A DNA stretch of 64,000 nucleotides from Paragyromitra xinjiangensis (Eukaryota > Ascomycota > Pezizomycetes > Pezizales > Discinaceae): positions 682,001-746,000 of the forward strand of contig JBCAMK010000014.1 of the NCBI GenBank assembly GCA_038503065.1. The letters are read 5' to 3'. The first letter of the stretch is position 1. Each line of letters begins with the position of its first letter. Made by a program: the position numbers and the translations under genes. Of this stretch, positions 55,640 through 64,000 are shown one piece after another. The notes beneath the pieces are model-generated. The model was not told the origin of the DNA and made no database searches. It worked only from the letters and a program-made list of their open reading frames with translations.

Positions 55640-57517
55640 ATGTCCTACCAAAACCAAAAACCGTATATCCAAGCCAACACTGTCATAAGCTTCATTAACT
55701 CCGTTCGAGCCTTTGCGATCAGGAATCCTTCCCCAGAAGAGCAACCTCCGCAAAACCCTAACTCTTACGAACCCCAAGTATACCCTACCGTCATTAATTC
55801 TACCCTCAACCACCATGAACCGCAATCTCCTGTCTCCAATCCACCTCCATCGCTCCTTGAAAACTCTAGGCTCGGTAGAGTAATGGAAAAAGCACAAGGA
55901 CACGAGCTAGAAATGCCACTAGAACAAACAATCTACCAGCAAGAACCCTACGAAGACGAGCCAGGATATCAAACCCCTCCAGAGCACAACGAGGAAATGG
56001 ACATGGCGATGAACAGCCACAACTCCCACAACGAAGACGAGTATACGTTACCGTACTCATACTTCCCCGAACCCTCGGCTGGAAAATACCGCAGTATGCT
56101 TACAAGGAATCGGAGTGTTCCGCCTGCTCCTCCACCATCCCCAGTTCCAAGGGCTAGAAGACGCGATATAGTGAAGCGTGTTCCGCTTGCTCCTTCTTCA
56201 CTTTCTCCTACTCAGAGAACCAAAAGATATAATTCGAAAGAGGGTATTCCGTCTGGTCCCCCACTCGCTGCTCTGAAGCCTGCCAGAAAACGTAACGTAA
56301 GAGAGGGTATTCCACACGCTCCCCGACCTTCCCCTGCAAGAACCCCCAAAAGGCGAAAAAGCAACAGCACAGTAGAAGGGTATGAGAGGACGTGGGTAAG
56401 AGCTTTACTATATTTACAACTCCTACCACTATCCAGAAAGTCTTTAATTCCAGCTAACTACCTTCCATCCATTAAAAGCCCTCTGATGAACCCCGTATAA
56501 TCTCCCTTCTTACCGACTCCTCTTCATCCTCCCGCGCTGCATCACCCGCTAGCTCGACTTCTGACTCCGATATAATAATCACACACGCAACACCTATCCG
56601 ACGCAAGGAACCACCCCTGCCCTCTAAATCCTCTTCCCTCTTGCTGGCTGGACTAAGTCCACTTCCTAAATCCTCTTCGCTTTCGCTGGCTGGATTATCT
56701 CCACTTCCTATGTCCTCTTCCTCCCCGCTGGCTGCACTATCCCCACTTCCTATGTCCTCTTCCTCTTCGCTGGGTGTACTATCCCCACTTCCTATGTCCT
56801 CTTCTTCCCCGCTGGCTATACTATCTCCACTTCCCATGTCTTCTTCTTCCCCGCTGGGTGTACTATCCCCACTTCCTATGTCTTCTTCTTCCCCGCTGGC
56901 TGTACTATCTCCACTCCCCATGTCCTCTTCCTCTTCGCTGGCTGTGCTATCTCCACTTCATGTGTCCTCTTCCTCTTTGCCTTCGCTGACTAGATTATCT
57001 CCACTTCCTATCTCCTCTTCACCCCCGCTGGCTGAATCTCCGCCTCTCAAATCCTCTTCTTTTTCCCCAGCTTCCTCTAAATTCAATTCCTCCTCCTCCT
57101 CGTCTTCCTCTGACGAGCTAACGATCCCCAACACCTCCAACAAACGATCATCACACCAAACACACTACCCGAGATCGAAGCGCCAGCGGGTCGGAAATGT
57201 GCGTTTAAAGACCGGCCCTTGGGAGGATAAAGACCGGATGCTATTCGTGAAGTCGTTACAGAGTGGAATTGATTTTATCACGTTGGGGCAGAAGATGCGA
57301 AGGGATGTGGATGATGGTGATTATTGTTCCTCCTCTTCATCACTTTTAGTAGCGTTGTAGGGGGGAGTTGGCGGTAAGCACTGGGATGAAGGGCTAATAA
57401 ATTCCGCGAGTGATAGTGTTTGAGAAGTTCTCGGATGTGGTGGCTGCAGGGTTGTATAAGTGTAGTACGAAAGATAATAGTACGCAGACGGACGGAATGG
57501 CGGGTGAAGAACGGTGA
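55640..57517 (+). CDS. SANT/Myb-like protein with a 14-residue tandem repeat
   Basis: Preferred model: exons 55640-56395, 56479-57316 and 57417-57517, giving 564 residues. The first part is disordered and Pro-rich, with three diverged repeats (RRDIVKRVPLAPSS, RTKRYNSKEGIPSGP, ARKRNVREGIPHAP) ending in basic, nuclear-type KRRKS. Exon 2 carries about ten copies of a 14-residue unit (LSPLPMSSSSPLAV). Close to the end, KTGPWEDKDRMLFVKSLQSG, then DFITLGQKMRRDVDDV and FEKFSDVVAAGLYK, look like a SANT/Myb-type helical domain split by the last intron, which contains a good branch site (GGCTAATAA). Without that intron the frame stops at 57360 after a Ser-rich tail. The repeat block is also open on the opposite strand. 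A nuclear function is inferred. Confidence 0.6.
56641..57040. repeat. Coding minisatellite, 42 bp unit
   Basis: About ten units of 42 bp, each encoding LxxLSPLPMSSSSP or a variant on the plus strand. Units in the middle are nearly identical (CCACTTCCTATGTCCTCTTC), with more divergence at both ends, the usual pattern of recent expansion in the centre. Confidence 0.8.
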
Positions 57518-58938
57518 GGGGTATTGGTATAAGTTGGGTTCGCACCTTCGGCATTGGTTGTGCTGGGTGTGGATGCTGTGGGCCGGATCGGTATATTTCC
57601 CAAGCACGTGTTTCATTTGGTCACCTCGGGATTGTTTCTGTTTAGTTCGTTAAGATATAGTCGAGCAAGCTCTGGGGGCGTTAGGTTTAGAGACAATTTA
57701 TCTTTTTCTAGGACTATTTACTCGCTTTTCATTTCAATTATTTTTACTGCATACTAGTGTGTATCATTTCTCCATCTTGCCAAGTGTTTGGTTTTGTCGT
57801 CAAAAGTGGTGGTATAATCACTTCCTCATACCAGAGAGAAATCCCATCAACTAAGAAGGCTGTTAGATGATAGTTACATGTACTATCAAGAACCCTCTCC
57901 TAGAGAAGAAGGGGCGTCTAGACATCCGTGACCGTAAAGCTGCAAGCCGCCCAAGACAGCCCCCCAACACCCACCAACCAACCAATCACAGAAATCTACC
58001 CACAATATAATGGCCTACCCAACACAAAGCCAACCAAACGCCCTGTAAATAAAAAAAGAATGAATTCGTAATGAATTGAACAAGTAGCTTTGGTCACAAA
58101 AAAAAAACCATTACCCATCAGATGGGGGGAGCTACCGGCTTACTGATCCCGATCTGACAGCGTACCAACACAAGATGTTAACCGCTCGACCGTTCTTCGT
58201 AGACTGACGGCAGCGGATGCCTTACACCGTACTTAATCCCCGGGTGCGTCTTTGTCAATAGCATTGTTAGTCCCTCCCTTGTCGGTAAGGACCACTTCCC
58301 CATCAGTAACATCAGCCACAGCCTTGTAGCTGCCGGAGATTCATCTATTGTTTGTATCCATCATCCCCGTTCCATCAAATATTTCATGTCAATTGAAGCT
58401 CCACGGTTTAGTTCTGAGTGCTGCTGCAAAGACCGCAGAATAGCCAAGTTGGGCATAAACTACGAGAACTATTCTAACGATGTCTTGTAAGAATTCTCCC
58501 TTACTCCTGATATACCTTCTAGAGTGGAGGGTTGAATACTGGATAGCTTTAGCCATTCTACTCGATATGGCCCGTTATATACGTCGTTTCAATCTGGTGA
58601 GGAGTGATGAAGAGTGCTGGAATCGCAAGTAGTATTTGACCACCCACCAACAAACCACGCAAGCAGAATTATGGTCATAGGCAATCACTCGTCGTGAAAT
58701 CCACCAGGCATCTTGCTCCCGCCAAAGATAGCTTTCATCCTGAACCGGTATCGTCGGTAAAAGAATGTATAACTAAATTACTTATGAATTTCACCATCTA
58801 GACCGATGATCAACATCTAACTACGTTGGAAATAAACATCTCAGGTCTTCAGCTATAGCCGACGTCTCATCAAACATGAGGGTCGTAACAACGAACGCCT
58901 AGGTTAGTGTGCGCCAAATCCCCTCCTTCCCTCTCCCT
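57518..58938. other. Gene-free interval with SINE candidate
   Basis: About 1.4 kb between convergent stops. It includes a TACATGTA octamer (57875) and the second SINE-like copy near 58.2 kb, plus a GTGCGTCTTTG motif at about 58250 that also heads the tandem repeat units at 31 kb. No gene. Confidence 0.5.
58141..58213 (-). repeat. tRNA-promoter-like SINE candidate, copy 2
   Basis: On the minus strand: GTCTACGAAGAAC then GGTCGAGCGGTTAAC (A-box-like, 58191-58182), 27 bp, then GATCGGGATC (58154-58145), a weaker B-box match. The A-box neighbourhood matches copy 1 at 31.5 kb over about 25 bp. There is no tRNA cloverleaf. Confidence 0.4.
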
Positions 58939-60740
58939 CTACTCTCCTTCTTCAACCCTCCCTAAGCCCCCACTCCCTGAACTCCCACCCGCAGTTCCCG
59001 CCTTTCTACTTCTCGCCCCTTCTTTTAGACGATCCCATTTCTCTTTCGCTTTCTCAAGCACCTTCTTTAACTTTTCATTCTCACGCCCCATTCTCTCGAC
59101 CTCTTTCCTCATCCCCTCGAGCTCCTCCTCCAACGCCTTAATTCGATCCTCCTTTTCCTCAAGTTCCTCTTCATTTCTTCTTTCTCTCTCCCGCTCCCTC
59201 TCCCGCTCCTTAGCCCGCTCTTCCTTTTCCCTATCCCTCTCTCGCTGGCGCTCTAGTTGCTGCTCTTTCTCCCACTCCATTTCACCTACTCTTCGTCCCT
59301 CACTCACTATCTCTTCCTCTCCTTCTCCCTCATCATATGGCACATGCAGCCAGCTCTTTCTTGCCACCTGGCTTAGTATATCTAGTCCCGCCTGCCCTGC
59401 TTTTCCACCATTTTCACCTTTCGACAGTGCAAAAATGCTATTCTTAAGCATATTCTCGCTCTCCTTAGTTTTACGCTGCCATGTATGCATTGTACGACTC
59501 ATATGATCAATCGCTTGCCTCAACCCCGTGTTCTCCAACTGCAGCTCTTCTTTCGTCTTGCTGTACCCCGAAAGTGGGTTTTTACCAGTCAGCGGAGGGA
59601 AGTTGACACTATCGCGTGTACTTCGCGGTTTGAGAGGCTCGAACCCAAACGCGTCATCAGCAGAAGGGGAAGTTGGTGAGGTATCACGGCGGACGACGCC
59701 AGCGTACGAAAGAGTCCCCCCAGAGACGGGCACAACATAAAAAGACTCGCCGCCCTCACCAGTACCCCATCCTTTTTCTAGGCCACGACCACGACCCCTA
59801 CCTTCGGTCCAGCCGCGAGGAAGGAGGTTGCGGCGCGCAGAGGACTCTGTGTCGGAGTCGGCGTCGGATTCGAGGGGGAGACCTGCAAAAGCGAGGGATG
59901 CGGCAAACGGAGAGCCGATACGAGAGACCAAGGTGTTGAGGGAGGAATAGAATTTCGAGAAAGATTCTTCAGGTGGAGGTGAAGCAGGCTGTTTTGGACT
60001 ACGCGTGAGAGGGTCATCAGGAGGAAGGAGGTTAAGAGGATTGGTGGTTGGTTTTGCTGATATAGGAAAGTCATGTGCGTTAGGGAGGGGTTGGCCGCGC
60101 TCGTTGGTGTGAAGACTAGTGCGACGACGGTTAGGTGAAGAGGCTCCTGAGGATAGGCGGGATGTGAGTTGGGACTGTGGGATTCCTCGAGCAGACGCAA
60201 GATTTGTAGCGAGGGAGGATGTAGATTTCTGCAACCGTGGTGGAATAGGAGTTGTCCCAGTGTTTGCAAACGGGAGCGAAGGATGTGGTGGGGGCATCAC
60301 TTCTTTACTTGTCTGCCTCCCCTTCACCAATGAGCCAGTCTTAGACTCATCCTTCCCCCCACTATCAGATGTTAAGCTTCCCCCCTCGACGACGGTTTCT
60401 AGACCTCCAAATGCGGTAATCTCCTTCTCAACTGGTCGCTCAGCATCTCGTTTTAGGCGAGCTGCCCAACGCTCATGTTCATTTGATAGTAACTCAAGTG
60501 TTCTGAGAGCTTCGGGGTCTTTTGTGAGCTTTGCGGCTGAGGAAAAAGAGGTTGCCGCGAGAGCATGAGACGAGGCTGCTGCGAGGAGCGTCGCCGGTGG
60601 ATGTGGTGCAGGGGTGGACTGGAGGATACTGGATGCTTGGGAAGCGTGTTGATGGGCCTGGAGAAGTTTGTCAGTAAAGACACGCGAAGGTGGGAGCTAT
60701 AGTGGGGTAAGAGTACAAGGGTCAGCGGGGAGTCCTCCAT
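58939..60740 (-). CDS. MIT-like, coiled-coil protein; first exon uncertain
   Basis: The main coding exon is 60696-58939 (585 codons plus stop), opening after an acceptor CACTATAG. Its N-terminus (FTDKLLQAHQHASQASSI, AAASSHALAATSFSSAAKLT, EALRTLELLSNEHERWAARL) has the three-helix look of an MIT domain. A disordered Pro/Ser region follows, then a conserved-looking patch (ESFSKFYSSLNTLVSRIGSP), and a C-terminal coiled coil from about 400 that is Glu/Arg-rich and heptad-like (EEELEEKEDRIKALEEELEG). No ATG opens the frame directly. An ATG at 60740 (MEDSPLTL) is in phase, but only if 20 nt (60716-60697, GT to AG) are removed. MIT domains bind ESCRT-III or microtubule-linked partners, so membrane trafficking is a reasonable guess. 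Confidence 0.7.
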
Positions 60741-62070
60741 GCCGCGAAGCAAGTGCGGGGATGTAGATGGAGATAAAGATAGCCGATGGAGATGGCAAAC
60801 TAGAGAAGGAGATAATACTTTTATCGTATATCTAGAGGCCGTTGGAGCTGGCCCAAGATCTGTATATCGTATGTAGTTGAAGGCGAGAGCTGTGGTTGAA
60901 GCTCGAAGCTCTGAGGGTCATCTGAGTTGAGGCTCATGTGGAGCTGTGGCTGTAGATGGTGCTTGGCTCTTAGCCGCGGTAAGCCACATCTCTTGGCATT
61001 CTATAACCGACCTCAACCTCGTGTGATAATAGCCAAAGTTATCAACATATCTGACTACAATCTAAACACTTTGCCCCAAGATCCACAGTTTTAAATTCCA
61101 ATTAAAGATCCACTTTACGCTGATGCAGGCCAACTTTAAACATGGCATTTACTCCCCTGTCCCGGACTTTAAAATATTACCTTTAACCCCAAGAAGCTCA
61201 ATTCGACGGTCATGAAAATCCCACAAATAGAACCCCCACGGAAGCATTTTTCGAAATAAGTTTATTTCTGATGACCCGCGCTACGGGTGTTGAGAGACCC
61301 ACGCGGGAACGCACAGGCAGGAAGTTGGAAATAACCATGGTTCCAAAGGCCAATGAGACCATGTGGCAACATTAGAATCGACCAGGGTGCCTCTCGCTTC
61401 CAGTCTTTATGGTAACGTCACCGCCCGCACATGGATATCGACCCCATGTCTATGGTTTAGAGCAAGTTTTCATCAAGATCATTGATCCAAGGTTCCAGCA
61501 CAGCTGGAGTGAGACATTCTCGAATTCGAAGATCTGAAGCACCACGTTTTTCCCTCGCCACTATTGGGATCGCAGCAAAGCTTGTTACAGTAGTATCAAA
61601 TTAAGAATACCGAAATGTCGCTTGCAGGTCTCCTCAGCTTTTGTAGAGATCTGAGCTATTGTAATTTACTGAATTCATTATTGTCTATAAACTTTCAGCT
61701 CCATAGCGAGCCGAAAGCCTTTATAATTTCTCGAAGCCATGATCGTTTAAACAAGAACAAAAAACTAATGTACAGATTCATCCCCATCCGTATCCGCCAC
61801 TAAACACCACTAAATCCGCCCACAATATACTACCATTAGTCCTATAACCCCGACCTATAACACAAGATATCGTCGTAGAACTACCGAACTCGATGGTACG
61901 CTGAATATGCCGATCCCGAATTTGTCGTCAAAAAAAGTCGTGAATAAACGACGTATACGTCTAACGTCTAGGTACTTATGAACTGGTGATCAGTCAGCCT
62001 GACTACGCAGGCCCCAAGAAACAAAATATGGCCCCCTCAACGCTAAAGGGGCAAGAAGGGATTCATAAAC
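60741..62070. other. Gene-free interval
   Basis: About 1.3 kb upstream of the MIT-like gene. I searched it for a first exon of that gene and found no ATG frame with a good donor. No other gene or repeat is seen. Confidence 0.45.
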
Positions 62071-62697
62071 TTACAGCAAAGCCAATTCCAAATCTCCGTG
62101 AATCTTCGCCTTCAACTCAACATCTAATTCTAGATTCAAATCCAGTCGCAGTCTCAACGGCTTATCCTTCTTCCCGCTGCTCTGTGGCTGCTGCTGCTGC
62201 TGCATCTGCATTTGCTGCATCTGTTGTTGCATCTGCTGCTGTTGCATCTGCTGCTGTTGCTGCTGCATCTGTTGCTCATGTTGTCGTTGCTGGAGCGCCT
62301 GACCATCATCGGTCTCACTCTCCTCGAGAGCTGGGAGGGCTTTCTTCTTGCCTTTACCACGTCGGCGCCCGCCGCGACGTGAGCGCGAGCGTGTCGAAGT
62401 TGCATCAGACTCTTCTTCATGTTCTGAGTGTGGGTCTGACGTCTCGCCCGAAGACTCGCCTTGCTTATCTGGGGGCGGTCTGGTTTTAGGGCGCCCTTGG
62501 CGAGATTTCTCACGGGATTGTGCGCGCGATGGGGGTTTAGAAGTGGGTTTCTTCTTTTCGGGTTCTTTCTGGAGCTGAGACTCGGGGGCGGGAGATTCTT
62601 CTCTGGTCTCGTTGTTATTAATTTCGGGGTTGTTATCTTCGGCGTTGTTATTTTCGGGATTGAAGGTCTCCGGCTTTGTTTCTTCGGCGGTTGACAT
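62071..62697 (-). CDS. Gln/Met-rich protein with a C-terminal LRLRLDLNLELD motif
   Basis: A single exon of 208 residues from the ATG at 62697. A Glu/Asn-rich start is followed by a basic Arg/Ser patch (STRSRSRRGGRRRGKGKKK), then a long run of Gln and Met (about 135-170). It closes with the hydrophobic/charged alternating sequence KPLRLRLDLNLELDVELKAK and IHGDLELALL, a beta-strand-like ending I recall as recurrent in fungal proteins of unknown function. The stop codon overlaps a perfect donor sequence (GTAAGT). An intron ending CCCTTTAG 32 nt on would add about 14 residues, so the C-terminus has two possible forms. Function unknown. Confidence 0.72.
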   Translation of the reverse strand: MSTAEETKPETFNPENNNAEDNNPEINNNETREESPAPESQLQKEPEKKKPTSKPPSRAQSREKSRQGRPKTRPPPDKQGESSGETSDPHSEHEEESDATSTRSRSRRGGRRRGKGKKKALPALEESETDDGQALQQRQHEQQMQQQQQQMQQQQMQQQMQQMQMQQQQQPQSSGKKDKPLRLRLDLNLELDVELKAKIHGDLELALL

Positions 62698-63874
62698 GGT
62701 TGGATTATTTTATCGAGTTCGAGTAGTTGGAAATTTGGTTGGATAGATGAAGCTCGCGATAGGACTCAATATTCTCTTTTCAGCAGTGAAACACAATTAT
62801 TAGAGATGCACGCGCGAGAGGTAGGTACTGGCGAAGCTATATACCTCCACCCAAGTTCAGTACCTAAGGAACCTCCATCTACCCCAATTCAGGACCTTCG
62901 CAGGTTTCTCGCAGGCGACGTCAATACTTCTAGTGATTTGTCGTGTTCTGCATCATTAGCCTTGTTTCTATTCCACATAATGCCACAGAGAATACTTAGA
63001 CACAAGGCTATTTTTCTCATCGGTAGATCAGTTCCCAGTTTCTCTTACCACATCAGTCGTCACCCAAGCTCCCCCTAGCTATCTAACCAAGTTCCAAGGT
63101 TTTTCTGCTTCGCCATCTACTTTGATGTTGGGCAAATTTACCCGCCCTTGTCGCTTGGCGGCCGTTGGCTGTGGCGTCAAATCGTTCCGCGCTGTCAACC
63201 CCACGTTTGTGTAGCTTCCTTGTTTGGCTTAAGAACTAACGATCTAGAAGTTATCGAAGGTGATCGACAAAAAGGTACGCAACCCTCCCCATCGCGATAC
63301 TCCGAGACACGGGTAATGATCTTGAGGCCTTTTTTCTTTCTTGATGTTCATGATTAGCGAGGCTGTGCCACGAGCAGCCGGTGAAGAGTGGCCAGTGAAG
63401 GTATTAAGCGCACACACTCCAACCGGCATCGGTATTGAACGCGCGCCGATTCCCAAGGGTGCGTCCCTGAGGGTCGTGAAGCGAGCTTCTTATTTTGTGA
63501 GGATGTGCAGCAAAGGAAAGAAATCTTGAGAAGAGATGATATCGTTCTGACGACAGAGTTCTTGATGTTTATGCTTCTGCTGCGCTTTTGGCTATCAAGT
63601 TTTGAGTTTTTTCTTCACTTTTTTTCTGTCTCACTTTGCAAATTATAGTGAAGTCGGGGCTGTAAGGTGTCACGCCCCAGAATGCCAGTTTTTATGGGAA
63701 TCAAATTCTTTATAAATGCCGTCCACTGTCGCCCGTTTGTCCCATATCTATCAAGCCAGAAGCTTACCTTACAATCTCACAACACTCATCACAACTTTCT
63801 ATATCGTCCTTTACCTAATATCAATCCATCCACTCTACAACCTTTATAAACGCACATACACCAGAAAAATCACA
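62698..63874. other. Divergent promoter interval
   Basis: About 1.2 kb between the Gln/Met-rich gene (minus) and the gene starting at 63875 (plus). Open frames of 60-90 codons here lack motifs. No repeat noted. Confidence 0.5.
63708..63715 (+). promoter_or_regulatory. Candidate TATA box
   Basis: TTTATAAA about 160 bp upstream of the ATG at 63875, followed by a C/A-rich leader (CAATCTCACAACACTCATC). This is the usual layout of a strongly expressed fungal gene. A second TATAAA at about 63845 is too close to the ATG to serve. Confidence 0.4.
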
Positions 63875-64000
63875 ATGTCCGGAAGCCCACATGATCTCGA
63901 AGTTAAGGCCCCCGAGGCTCTTACTACCCATGAGGAACTCAAGCCCGAAGACTCCAAGAGCAACATGGGCTCTAGCTCCCATGGTTCTTCCCATGGTACC
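63875..64000 (+). CDS. Small hydrophilic protein, N-terminal fragment
   Basis: An ATG in good context (CACAATGTC) opens a frame that runs off the right edge after 42 codons: MSGSPHDLEVKAPEALTTHE, then a stretch with SSSHGSSHGT. It is hydrophilic and His/Ser/Gly-rich, with no signal peptide. The TATA-like box and pyrimidine/CA-rich leader upstream support a real, well-expressed gene. Too little is present to name a family. Confidence 0.55.
   Translation, partial: MSGSPHDLEVKAPEALTTHEELKPEDSKSNMGSSSHGSSHGT

Noticed and set aside
56472..56921. Acidic repeat protein on the minus strand
   Set aside because: It is the antisense image of the coding minisatellite; the plus strand has matching exons on both sides.
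60453..60752. 99-codon frame starting at 60752 on the minus strand
   Set aside because: It overlaps the MIT-like coding exon in another frame and shows no domain.

Overview
The window reads as nuclear DNA of a filamentous ascomycete. The genes carry short GT-AG introns, and the gene set is typical of Pezizomycotina: a PTH11-type seven-helix receptor, a microsomal P450, a GRAM/VASt sterol-transfer-like protein, a PDK1-type kinase, Dbp5 and Dph5. Gene density is low (about 18 supported or likely genes in 64 kb). The gaps are long and hold MITE-like and foldback elements, which fits a mid-sized to large, repeat-bearing genome. A Pezizomycetes-like lineage is possible, but I cannot prove it from sequence alone.

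Layout. The left edge (1-1001) holds the 5' part of a fungal rhodopsin-type receptor on the minus strand. After a 4.3 kb gap come a six-exon P450 (5309-7154, +) and a convergent peroxisomal acyl-CoA oxidase ending in AKL (7997-10232, -). Next is a 960-residue single-exon protein (11434-14316, +) that looks like a retropepsin-like plus RNase H-like fusion with degraded active sites. It is followed by a cytosine-deaminase-family amidohydrolase (14957-16618, +), a predicted GPI-anchored secreted protein (17281-18120, -) and an F-box-like/ankyrin protein (19233-20453, -). A 1 kb imperfect palindrome (20552-21563) sits just upstream of the ankyrin gene. A PDK1-type kinase with a C-terminal PH-like region follows (23211-25811, -).

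From 25.8 to 32 kb I find no convincing gene. That stretch ends in a tandem repeat split by a pogo-like MITE with its empty site preserved in the neighbouring copy, then a tRNA-promoter-like SINE candidate. From 32 to 46.8 kb lie a disordered protein, a TLC-domain membrane protein divergent from DBP5, two tandem diverged PIG-H (GPI15) genes, and a large GRAM-VASt protein. From 48 to 64 kb lie a zinc-finger protein with a self-repeating tail, an overlooked two-exon candidate at 53500-53875, DPH5, a SANT/Myb-like protein with a 14-residue minisatellite, an MIT-like coiled-coil protein, a Gln/Met-rich protein, and the start of a small gene cut by the right edge.

Functional links. Most genes are unconnected housekeeping functions. 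Two PIG-H subunits and a GPI-anchored protein share the GPI theme. P450, acyl-CoA oxidase and amidohydrolase together could be a small catabolic or secondary-metabolism neighbourhood, but that is inference. The most unusual signals are the double pseudo-enzyme protein, the tandem PIG-H pair, and the octamer TACATGTA, which I count 14 times in 64 kb, always outside supported genes. Exon coordinates were worked out by hand from splice signals and reading-frame continuity; every multi-exon model given as complete keeps frame across all its introns.
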